Part shown: positions 1-6,577 of the stretch, piece after piece | Layout: the number at the start of each line of letters is the position of its first letter | How positions within the stretch are numbered: the first letter of the stretch is position 1 | Assembly: GCA_047618505.1 (NCBI GenBank) | Contig: JBLHLB010000137.1 | Coordinates: 1 to 9,851 of the forward strand | Direction of reading: 5' to 3' | Source of the DNA: JBLHLB01 sp047618505 | GTDB lineage: Bacteria; Planctomycetota; UBA1135; GCA-002686595 | Length of the DNA: 9,851 nucleotides | The notes under the pieces: model-generated | Seen by the model: only the letters and a program-made list of their open reading frames with translations | The model's database searches: none | What the model was told of the DNA's origin: nothing | Translations under genes and position numbers: made by a program

Positions 1-826
1 GAGTGATCTCGAACATCTTGATGTCATCGGAGCCCTGGTTGCCGTAGCACGAAACAACGACGTTGCCATTCTTGAGGCGTTGCAGCCCACAGACGTCGTT
101 GATGATCCCGCCTACTTCGGCGCTGGTAACCACCCAGATGGGCTTACCCGACGGGTCCAGTTCGACCACCTTATTGCCGGTGGTGCAGGTAATCAGGGTG
201 TTGCCGTTCGAGAGTCGCAGAGCACTAAAGGTACCGTTGCGTGCTTCGCTCCCACCTAAGGCCGCGCCATCTGTGCGCATGGTCATTAGCACTTTGCCCT
301 CTCGATCATATTCCTTGGCAAACGGCATCAAGCGATGCGCCACGAGATACGTTCCACCTTTCAGCTTCGTGGACATACGTGATTGCATGTGCACGTTGTC
401 CGTCTCGGGTTCGATGGGGATTTCGTGGGCGATTTGACCTTCACCATTCACCTCAACTAGGCGCGGCCTTGGTCCCATTTCTGTGAGCAGGGTCATCCCG
501 TTCGGCAAGCGCTCGCCACCCATGAGTTCAGTGTTAGGTGCCGAGACTTCATAACGCCAGACCTCTTCCTTTGCAGCGGTAAGCTCTACCGCGTGCTGTC
601 CGTACACCACGAGGAAGTTCCCCCCAGCAAGGCGAACCGCGAAACGCGAGCTCCCCTCGAGGTCCCAAGTGATTTCGTTTGTTTCCCCCACCGCCACGGT
701 TCTAGGGCCACTGATCACGAAGCTATGCCGAATGCCGGTGGCGCTTTCCTGTCGACCGAGGGTGGCACTGTCTTGGGAAGTGCTGGACGGCAGGGCAAAG
801 GACAGACAGAGAAGTAGAGAAAGCAT
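1..826 (-). CDS. Secreted beta-propeller protein, PQQ/arylsulfotransferase-like repeats (partial, runs off left edge)
   Basis: The minus-strand frame is open from the ATG at 826-824 to the window edge (275 codons, no stop), so the C-terminus is missing. An in-frame TAA lies 24 nt upstream of the ATG and no other start intervenes, which fixes the start; no clear Shine-Dalgarno is visible. Residues 1-19 form a signal peptide (MLSLLLCLSFALPSS), so the protein is probably exported. From about residue 100 there are repeated blade-like units of the type L-x-N-G-N-x-L-I ... V-V-E-x-D-x-x-G-K-x-x-W, at about 102-135, 155-181, 205-233 and 251-275. The clearest is LSNGNTLITC followed by VVELDPSGKPIWVV. 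Such repeats are known from PQQ-like and arylsulfotransferase-like propellers, but the substrate cannot be told. The fold call is fairly sure and the function is unknown. It faces a region with no clear operon partner. Confidence 0.8.
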   Translation of the reverse strand, partial: MLSLLLCLSFALPSSTSQDSATLGRQESATGIRHSFVISGPRTVAVGETNEITWDLEGSSRFAVRLAGGNFLVVYGQHAVELTAAKEEVWRYEVSAPNTELMGGERLPNGMTLLTEMGPRPRLVEVNGEGQIAHEIPIEPETDNVHMQSRMSTKLKGGTYLVAHRLMPFAKEYDREGKVLMTMRTDGAALGGSEARNGTFSALRLSNGNTLITCTTGNKVVELDPSGKPIWVVTSAEVGGIINDVCGLQRLKNGNVVVSCYGNQGSDDIKMFEIT

Positions 827-1274
827 GTGGCGTGGCGGATCTTGTTAGGCAGATCAGGGCTCTCGAAATCGATGGCCTTCAGAAGATCGCCTGAAGCACC
901 TATCCGCTGAGCATTCAGATTCCAAGGGCCCGGAATTGGGAGCGCTGGCGGAACTAGTGTAGCGGCTCGAGGCAGGGTTGATGGGGTCAGGGGAGATTGA
1001 GTCTGCCTGCGGGGCTTTGGACGCCCAGGGGGGCGAGATATTGGGCATGGGAACAAGTCATGGCGGTGGATTCGCCGCAGTAGCCCAAGAGTTCCTGGCT
1101 ACCGTGCGCAGATCGGCACCGTCTTCCAGAGGGTGCATGGTCAAGGAGTGTCGGGAGGTGGAAGTTCTCACACGCTTGGAGATACATGCACGCCCTAGCT
1201 CCACCTTCGCTGCTCTCCATACGCAGGGAGTCGCACGACTCCAGCATGCGTATCCAGACGAGCCAGTGTCAGGC
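827..1274. other. Stretch of about 450 bp with no recognisable gene
   Basis: I read this stretch in all frames. Open frames exist on both strands (plus strand from 978; minus strand 854-1048 and 987-1247), but none has recognisable motifs, coherent amino-acid composition or a convincing ribosome binding site. The plus-strand frame from 978 continues antisense into the better supported gene at 1275-1775. The left end should hold the promoter of the secreted propeller gene starting at 826, but I see no convincing -35/-10 pair. The only structure I can point to is the small hairpin at 1227-1242. Confidence 0.5.
1227..1242 (-). terminator. Small hairpin downstream of the DUF6985-like gene
   Basis: GGAGTC-GCAC-GACTCC is a perfect 6-bp stem with a 4-nt loop, about 33 nt past the stop codon of the minus-strand gene that ends at 1275. 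There is no T-tract, so it is at best a weak or Rho-assisted terminator and may be chance. Confidence 0.25.
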
Positions 1275-1775
1275 CTAGACGCTTCCGTTGAACTCGATGA
1301 GTCGCCAGTCCCGGATTCGCGCACCAAGTCGATGCTCAGGGTCCCAGTCCGATTCGTAGGCAATTTCAATAGTAAGCTGGCCGTCGAGGGGTTCGATAAG
1401 AACCCTATCAACACGAACGTGGTCCCAAACTTGTCCAGGAGTTGCGATCACTGAACCTTGCTCGTTCTCGTCGTGGCAATCGCAGACGTCGAATAACGCC
1501 GCTTCAATGGATGGCTTGAGATTCTCGTAGCGATCCTCAAGATCCCGCGCAAGACAGAGACCCGCGGCATCCGGCTGTCGCCAGGATCCACGAACACACA
1601 ATTGGACGCCTCCGTGGTGAGACAACTTCATCAAGACGAGCCAGCGAGACCCAAGCCACCAAGAGGGTCTCAGTGCTCCAAGACTTGGATCCTCATAGGT
1701 CCTTGAGTCGAGACCTAGCCCGGATCCGTCACAAGTCGGCCATTTTCCAGAGGGCGGTCGCTTAGCCCGACCCAA
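1275..1775 (-). CDS. Small DUF6985-like hypothetical protein (166 aa)
   Basis: The frame encodes 166 residues and ends in TAG at 1277-1275. The C-terminal third looks like a genuine folded domain: it has the segment EIAYESDWDPEHRLGARIRD followed by W-R-L-I-E-F-N-G-S-V. I associate this W-D-x-E-H-x-L-G-x-R-I-x-D-G-x-L-x-E pattern with DUF6985-type proteins. Those also carry an N-terminal tryptophan-rich strand region, matched here by SWWLGSRW near residues 38-45, and a helix matched by the region around residues 79-95. The function of the family is not established; some members sit in immunity-like contexts, but nothing here suggests a toxin partner. The start is uncertain: there is no ATG near the N-terminus, the frame begins with TTG at 1775, and an AGGA lies about 10 nt before it. 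Nearby genes on the same strand are separated by non-coding gaps, so it is probably monocistronic. Confidence 0.62.
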   Translation of the reverse strand: MGRAKRPPSGKWPTCDGSGLGLDSRTYEDPSLGALRPSWWLGSRWLVLMKLSHHGGVQLCVRGSWRQPDAAGLCLARDLEDRYENLKPSIEAALFDVCDCHDENEQGSVIATPGQVWDHVRVDRVLIEPLDGQLTIEIAYESDWDPEHRLGARIRDWRLIEFNGSV

Positions 1776-1880
1776 GGCTGAGGATTCCTGCTATTCACAG
1801 CCACTTTGCCGTCGGTGGCCGCCTTTCGCTCCCCTGCCAGTCCGCTAGGCTGTTCGGCGATCCCGCCCTGCTGCGCAAGG

Positions 1881-1937
1881 GAGAGGAAGCGGCAGCGCTG
1901 CGCCTACCTCTCGTGCTGAACTAGGCAGATCTAGTTC
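1881..1937 (-). terminator. Two inverted repeats at the 3' end of the lipoprotein gene
   Basis: GAACTAG (1918-1924) and CTAGTTC (1931-1937) pair perfectly around a 6-nt loop, and the right arm contains the stop codon of the minus-strand gene ending at 1931. Just beyond it, GAGAGG (1881-1886) and CCTCTC (1907-1912) enclose the 10-bp palindrome GCAGCGCTGC (1892-1901). Neither structure is followed by a T-run on the minus strand, so an intrinsic terminator is plausible but not proven. The gap from 1776 to 1930 contains nothing else I can identify. Confidence 0.4.
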
Positions 1938-2770
1938 GCAGCCGACAGGCGCCGGCGGGCGAGGTCGCGGTTGAGCTCGGAGACCTCGGCGGTGTTCCAG
2001 TCGCTGGGCGCGACGAGAGACTCCTCCCAGCGACGCCGCGCGGCTTCGCCTTCGTCAAGGCCCCATAGGACGTCGCCGAGGAACAGGAGATTCAGAACGA
2101 CGGGCGCTTCCTCGACAGCACGCTCTAAGAGGAGCCGCGCTTCCTCGCGGTCACGCAGTGGCCAGGGGGCGCGGTCTAGGAAGCGGCCCAACAGCCGGAG
2201 CGGGGCGGCGGACTCCAGTGACGCACCGGATTCGATCGAGGCACGGATCGCGCGTGGGACACGTCGGCCGAGGCCCCTAGTCAGAGCGGCGGTCGAGCCG
2301 ACGGCCCAGGCTTCGAGCGAGAGGTGCATCGCGGCGTAGAGCTCTGTGCCAGGCAGATCCTCCGAGAGCTCGAGCGCGCGCTCGGCCAGGGCGCCGCCCG
2401 TTTGGACGAGCGCTAAGACCTCAGAGCGGATCGTGCCCGAGAGCGCCTCGTCGGCTGCGATCCAGTCCTCGACCGTCGTGGATGGGCGTGCCTCGAGAGT
2501 CTCAAAGGTGGCGGCCAGCATCCGCAGGTCCGCGGCCTGAAAGAGAGCGCGCGAGCCTTCGAGTGCCAAAGTCGCGCTGGTCGGCGCGGCCTCAGCCGCT
2601 TCAATCCCGAGGCGCGCCCGCTCGTCGAATCTCGCCAGCTTCGCTTCGAGGCTGAGATCCAAGACGGGGGACCCCTCCGGCTCGGGCCGTAGAAGCTCCT
2701 CGATGTCAGCGGGCTGCGCCGCGCAAGCGGTGCAGAGGAGCGGCAATAGGAAGCGTAGGTACGGTTTCAT
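1931..2770 (-). CDS. Helical TPR-like probable lipoprotein, TatT-like
   Basis: The 279-residue protein starts at ATG 2770-2768 and is preceded by a good Shine-Dalgarno (GGAG about 6 nt upstream). Residues 1-16 (MKPYLRFLLPLLCTAC) resemble a lipoprotein signal with a degenerate lipobox, CTA-C16; cleavage by signal peptidase I near CAAQ is the alternative. The rest is Ala/Leu/Glu/Arg-rich and looks all-helical. Its C-terminal part, around LLLERAVEEAPVVLNLLFLG, reads like TPR helices. The sequence of helices recalls TatT-type periplasmic lipoproteins of TRAP transporters, but I see no TRAP genes, so that resemblance is only suggestive. It is transcribed divergently from the MMPL-polyketide synthase operon across a 110-bp spacer, so it could be a periplasmic partner of that exporter; this is inference from position only. 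There is no catalytic motif. Confidence 0.75.
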   Translation of the reverse strand: MKPYLRFLLPLLCTACAAQPADIEELLRPEPEGSPVLDLSLEAKLARFDERARLGIEAAEAAPTSATLALEGSRALFQAADLRMLAATFETLEARPSTTVEDWIAADEALSGTIRSEVLALVQTGGALAERALELSEDLPGTELYAAMHLSLEAWAVGSTAALTRGLGRRVPRAIRASIESGASLESAAPLRLLGRFLDRAPWPLRDREEARLLLERAVEEAPVVLNLLFLGDVLWGLDEGEAARRRWEESLVAPSDWNTAEVSELNRDLARRRLSAAN

Positions 2771-2880
2771 CTTCTTCTCCGGCCGGGCTGGCCGGTGCGC
2801 ATCCTAGGATGGCGGCGCTCGAGTCCGGACCCTGGCCTAGTTAGAAAACTGTGGTGCCGCCCGGTGAGCACGCCAACCCC
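2771..2880. promoter_or_regulatory. Divergent spacer with two palindromes
   Basis: This 110-bp spacer must carry the promoters of both the lipoprotein gene (leftward) and the MMPL operon (rightward). It holds an inverted repeat, CCGGCC-GGGCT-GGCCGG at 2779-2795, which touches the Shine-Dalgarno of the leftward gene, and a perfect 10-bp palindrome, ATCCTAGGAT, at 2801-2810. An AT-rich patch, TTAGAAAACT at 2841-2850, could be a -10 region for the rightward operon; if so, transcription would start near 2853 and favour ATG 2881 over GTG 2851. I cannot identify convincing -35 boxes. The palindromes are candidate operator sites or leader hairpins. Confidence 0.4.
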
Positions 2881-5007
2881 ATGCGTTCGCTCCCCATTCT
2901 CGATCGCGATCGACCTCGTCGAACGCTCTGGCTCCTGTGGTTTGCGTGGATCGCTGCCTGCGCCCTGGCGACTTGGCTCGCGAGCACGTGGCCGACGGAC
3001 AACAGTCTCACGGTCTGGACGGGGCCGTCGGCGGAGGATGCGGGTCTCTCCGTTTTGGAGGAGCGCTTCGGTGGAGACGCCGTCGTCATCGTGCGGATTC
3101 AAGGGCAGGACCTCGATCGGGCGAGCTTTATGGAGGAACTAGGGGCACGCCTTTCGGCATTGCCCACGGTTCAGGACGTTGTCGATCCACAGGAGCTCGT
3201 GCACATCGGCCAAGAGGAGCTCGAGACGGACGGCGCTCCCCTTGCAGGCGCGCTACCGATCGCCCGCGCCCTGCATCTCGTCGGCGAGAATAGGCTCGAC
3301 TATCTGTTGTTGATCGAGCCGGCTCCAGAAACGCCTGCGCGTGTCGCCTTCGCTGCTTCGCTAGAGGAACTTTCGAAAGAGGCGCGAGCCGGCGGGCTGG
3401 AACTGCATGCGGCCGGGCATCCGCTTGTTGCGACGTCGCTAGACTCCCAGGCTGCGCGCGTCGAGCAGATCTTCGTCCCGCTGCTCGTTGTCTTGGCGAC
3501 AATTGCGATCGCCTGCCTGCTGCGTTCGCTGCTCCTAGCCGCAGCCACGGTTCTGCCGGCGGTGCTCGCCTCATCTGGCGCGCGGGCCGCGTTGATGGCG
3601 CTCGAGATCCCCTCGAACATGATCCTCGTCGCGCTGGGCCCGCTGGCGTTCGTCCTGGTGCTCGCGGCAACGCTGCAGTTGGCCTTCGCCTTTACAAGAC
3701 ACTCGGAACGCCTGTCTGCCTTCGATGCCGCCCGCGCCGCGCGCCGAGAAAAATGGCCTGCAGCACTCCTCGCTACGTTGACAACATCCGCCGGCTTCGG
3801 TGTCTTCCTGACGAGCCGCCTGCGTCCCGTGGCTGATCTCGGTGTCACGGTCGCCATCACGCTGCTCGTCATGGTGCCGCTCGCATACTTGGCGATTCCT
3901 CCCCTGCTCGGCGGTCTCGCGTTGGCGCGCGCCCGGGCTGGGGCGAAAGCGGGGGCACGTCTGCGCCGGCTTGCGGTCGCCGCTCGCCGACGAAGGGCCG
4001 TCGTCGTGCCCATCGGTCTCGGGCTGCTATGCGCCGGCGGGTGGTCCCTCGCCAGCCTGCCGCGTGAGACGAATGCGCTGACCTTCTTCGAGGAGGAACA
4101 TCCCTTGCGGCGAGCCTTCGGCGCGATCGAAGCCGACGGTGGTGGACTGTCGACCATCGAGGTGCTGATCGAGGGCGCATACGAAATGCCCGCTGGCGCG
4201 ACCCTCGGAGCGCAGCTCCTGCGGCTGGAAGGGGTCGGCGGCGTATTCGGACCCGAGAACGTCAGCGCCGAGATCGAAGCCAGGGGTGCAGGCGTCCTAC
4301 GACACGCCCTGGAGGGCACCGCCCAGAGGCGGGCAAGGCGCGTGGACAAGAGCGGGGAGTGGCATCGCTGGACGGTGCGCTTCCCGACAACTGGCACTGA
4401 CGAGACACGGGATCTGGTCGAGCGGGTCACCGAGCGCGTCCGGGTCTTGGAGGCCTCCGGAGCAAAGCGCTGGCACGTGACCGGGACGCTGCCGGCGATG
4501 CTCGCAGTTCAGGGAGCGCTGGTTTCGACGCTCCTAACCTCCCTGACGCTGACCCTCGTCGTCACGCTGCTCGCTTTTCTCCTCGTCTGTCGAGGGGCCT
4601 ATGAGCTACTGGTCGTCCTGTTCGTCAACCTGGTGCCCGTGACAGTCGCCTTCACGTGCGCTCGGCTGTTCGGCTACGCCCTCGATGCGGCTACAGTGAT
4701 GGTTGCTGCAGTCGTGCTCGGATTGGCCGTCGACAACACGTTTCACCTTTTGCACGCTGCAGCCCTGCCGTCAGACGGGTTGAGTGGCGGCAGGGACCGT
4801 CGGCGCCTAGCCGCCTTCGCGACTGTCGGTCCGCCCGCGGTTGCCTCGGCGGCCGCCCTCGCTCTCGGTTTCGCCTGCCTCGCTCTTTCCGGTTTCGCTC
4901 CAATGGCTCGCTTTGGCCTGCTGACGGCCTGCGGAGCCCTGGGATCGCTCTTCGGCGATCTCATTCTTCTCCCCGCCCTGTGGCTTCGACCCAAGAGCAA
5001 CACTTGA
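2881..5007 (+). CDS. MMPL/RND-family transporter (lipid exporter-like)
   Basis: The protein has 708 residues if started at ATG 2881; GTG 2851 would add ten and is the only clear alternative. The first membrane segment lies at 15-35. A periplasmic domain follows (about 36-195, including ERFGGDAVVIVRIQG), then a five- or six-helix bundle (about 197-350). A second helix and periplasmic domain (about 373-545) and a second helix bundle (about 546-703) complete the RND duplication. The second bundle contains GLAVDNTFHLL with Asp618, the position of the proton-relay acid in MMPL proteins. The matching site in the first half (about 261-271) has no acid. Family members export hydrophobic or amphiphilic molecules, often lipids, using proton motive force at the inner membrane. 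Its stop overlaps the start of the type III polyketide synthase gene, so the polyketide lipid is the likely cargo (inference). At about 700 residues it is a compact member. Confidence 0.85.
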   Translation: MRSLPILDRDRPRRTLWLLWFAWIAACALATWLASTWPTDNSLTVWTGPSAEDAGLSVLEERFGGDAVVIVRIQGQDLDRASFMEELGARLSALPTVQDVVDPQELVHIGQEELETDGAPLAGALPIARALHLVGENRLDYLLLIEPAPETPARVAFAASLEELSKEARAGGLELHAAGHPLVATSLDSQAARVEQIFVPLLVVLATIAIACLLRSLLLAAATVLPAVLASSGARAALMALEIPSNMILVALGPLAFVLVLAATLQLAFAFTRHSERLSAFDAARAARREKWPAALLATLTTSAGFGVFLTSRLRPVADLGVTVAITLLVMVPLAYLAIPPLLGGLALARARAGAKAGARLRRLAVAARRRRAVVVPIGLGLLCAGGWSLASLPRETNALTFFEEEHPLRRAFGAIEADGGGLSTIEVLIEGAYEMPAGATLGAQLLRLEGVGGVFGPENVSAEIEARGAGVLRHALEGTAQRRARRVDKSGEWHRWTVRFPTTGTDETRDLVERVTERVRVLEASGAKRWHVTGTLPAMLAVQGALVSTLLTSLTLTLVVTLLAFLLVCRGAYELLVVLFVNLVPVTVAFTCARLFGYALDAATVMVAAVVLGLAVDNTFHLLHAAALPSDGLSGGRDRRRLAAFATVGPPAVASAAALALGFACLALSGFAPMARFGLLTACGALGSLFGDLILLPALWLRPKSNT

Positions 5008-6062
5008 ATCTTCTCGACCTGACTACCGTTTCCGCTCCCTACGTCATGGACCAAGGGGAGATTCAAGGAGCGGTGCGCGGCATGTTCGGTGACGCCGAGT
5101 TCGATCTTGAGAAGGCAGAGAGGATCTTCAAGAGCGCGGGTATTGATTCGCGGGGTTTCGCGCTGCCGCTCGAGCGTTACGCGCGCGGATTCACCGCGGC
5201 GGAGCACCACACGGAGTTCCGACGCGTCGCGACCGAGATGCTGCGGACCGCCGCGGAGCGCATCGTGCCGCAGGAACTCACCTCAAAGATCACCCACGTC
5301 GTCACCGTTTCGACGAGCGGCATCGCGACGCCCACGCTCGAATGTGCGGTCATGGACGAGATCCCCCTATCTCGAGACGCGCGCCGCGTCCCGATCTTCG
5401 GGCTCGGGTGCGGCGGTGGCGTGGCCGGCCTGCAAATCGCGCGGGACCTGGCCTGCTCCAGACCTGACGCCCTCGTGCTGGTCCTGTGTGTCGAACTAAC
5501 GAGCCTCACGCTCTTTGCCCAGGACATGAGCCTGCGCAACTTCGTCGCCTGTGCGATCTTTGGCGACGGCGCCGCCGGGGCGCTCGTCTCCGGTTCAGAG
5601 GTTCCCGCCGGTTGCGAGCCGCTGGCGCGCCTCGGGCAAGGGTCGACCCGGCTCTTCCCTGGCAGCCATGAGCTGATGGGCTGGCAAGTCGAGGACAAGG
5701 GCTGGCGTGTCGTGTTCTCGCCGCGCATCCCCGGTGTCGTCGAGCGGGAGGTGAAGGGCATCATCGAAGGCGTAACCAACCGCTCCGAGCTGAAGCACTT
5801 CGGCTTGCACCCCGGTGGTCGCAAGGTGCTCGAAGCCTACGAGAATGCGCTCGACCTGAACGAGCACGAGATGGCCCCGGCCCGAAATGCCCTACGCAAG
5901 AACGGCAACATGTCAGCGGCCAGTGTGTTCTTCACCCTGGATGAGATCTTCACCGCGCCCGACTTTACGCCCGGTCCCGGGGTCGCTACGGCCTTCGGCC
6001 CCGGCTTCACGTCCGAAGCGCTGTCCATCGATTTCCTGAAGTCGAAGGGTTCACGGTCGTGA
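5004..6062 (+). CDS. Type III polyketide synthase (chalcone/stilbene synthase family)
   Basis: The 352-residue protein is taken from TTG 5004, which overlaps the MMPL stop as TTGA. The next in-frame ATG (5046) would cut off LDLTTVSAPYVMDQGE, which corresponds to the conserved N-terminal strand and Gln of the family. The catalytic triad is complete: Cys136 in IFGLGCGGGVAGL, His269 in FGLHPGG, and Asn302 in KNGNMSAASVFF. FGDGAAGALV and the C-terminal FGPGFTSE loop are also typical. These enzymes condense an acyl-CoA starter with malonyl-CoA units and cyclise the product to resorcinols or pyrones, in the cytosol or at the membrane. The starter cannot be read from the sequence. The methyltransferase next to it and the exporter before it suggest a long-chain alkylresorcinol or alkylpyrone (inference, by analogy with the srs and bps operons). 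KAS III is less likely given the combined GNMS and GFGPG-type motifs. Confidence 0.93.
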   Translation: MNLLDLTTVSAPYVMDQGEIQGAVRGMFGDAEFDLEKAERIFKSAGIDSRGFALPLERYARGFTAAEHHTEFRRVATEMLRTAAERIVPQELTSKITHVVTVSTSGIATPTLECAVMDEIPLSRDARRVPIFGLGCGGGVAGLQIARDLACSRPDALVLVLCVELTSLTLFAQDMSLRNFVACAIFGDGAAGALVSGSEVPAGCEPLARLGQGSTRLFPGSHELMGWQVEDKGWRVVFSPRIPGVVEREVKGIIEGVTNRSELKHFGLHPGGRKVLEAYENALDLNEHEMAPARNALRKNGNMSAASVFFTLDEIFTAPDFTPGPGVATAFGPGFTSEALSIDFLKSKGSRS

Positions 6063-6577
6063 GGCCCGAGTTTGTATTCGCGCTCATCTACGTCCTCGTG
6101 TGGCGTGTGTTCGAGCTGCTCCTCTCGAAGCGCAACGAACGCAAGGCGCTGGCCCTCGGTGCTCGCGTCGTAGAGAACGACGGCATGGGCAGCATCATCG
6201 TCGTCCACACACTGTGGATCGTCGGCCTGATCGTTGAAGAGCTGTTCGGCAACGGACCGTACTTCTCATCGGAGATCCAGGGCGTTGCCCTTGGTGTGTA
6301 CGTGCTCTCCGAGCTACTACGCGTCGCCTGCATTTGGAACCTCGGGCCGCGCTGGAACGTGCGCGTCATCGTTCTCGATGCGGTCGCCCCCGTAACCCGT
6401 GGCCCTTACAGTTGGCTGAAGCACCCCAACTACGTCGCCGTGGTCATCGGCCTCGCTGCGCTGCCCGTAGCGCTCGGGCTGCCCTGGATCGCAGTCCTCA
6501 TCGTACCCCTGAAGCTCCTAGCGTTACGCAAGCGCCTACGCGTCGAGAACGAAGCGCTCTACGGCGTCCAGACCTAG
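6059..6577 (+). CDS. ICMT-family membrane methyltransferase (SrsB/BpsB-like)
   Basis: The 172-residue protein begins at GTG 6059, overlapping the synthase stop as GTGA. It has about four membrane segments, at roughly 5-20, 45-62, 74-92 and 124-150. Near the N-terminus RVFELLLSKRNERKALALGA is typical of small methyltransferases paired with type III polyketide synthases. The SAM-binding region of the isoprenylcysteine carboxyl methyltransferase family is visible as VTRGPYSWLKHPNYVAV at about 112-128, and a C-terminal RKRLRVENEALY follows with the conserved Glu. Homologues SrsB and BpsB methylate hydroxyls of alkylresorcinols and alkylpyrones; isoprenylcysteine methylation is the founding activity but is unlikely here. 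It is translationally coupled to the synthase and is the last gene of the operon. I see no strong terminator after it. Confidence 0.9.
   Translation: MRPEFVFALIYVLVWRVFELLLSKRNERKALALGARVVENDGMGSIIVVHTLWIVGLIVEELFGNGPYFSSEIQGVALGVYVLSELLRVACIWNLGPRWNVRVIVLDAVAPVTRGPYSWLKHPNYVAVVIGLAALPVALGLPWIAVLIVPLKLLALRKRLRVENEALYGVQT

Noticed and set aside
978..1454. 158-codon open frame on the plus strand
   Set aside because: There is no recognisable motif or ribosome binding site, and its second half is antisense to the DUF6985-like gene.
2851..2880. GTG 2851 as start of the transporter
   Set aside because: It lies only 7 nt after the in-frame TAG and within the AT-rich possible promoter patch. ATG 2881 gives a normal N-terminus, but GTG cannot be excluded.
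3300..4430. 376-codon open frame on the minus strand inside the transporter gene
   Set aside because: It is antisense to a well-supported RND membrane protein and is Arg/Ala/Ser-rich, as expected for a shadow of GC-rich coding DNA. It has no motifs.
4656..5003. Possible N-terminal extension of the polyketide synthase
   Set aside because: This part lies in a second frame of the transporter gene and is Arg/Ser-rich. The family's N-terminus begins at about 5004.
5004..6062. KAS III (FabH) instead of type III polyketide synthase
   Set aside because: The Cys-His-Asn triad is also found in FabH, but the CHS-type FGLHPGG, GNMSAASV and FGPGF motifs and the methyltransferase partner favour the type III synthase.
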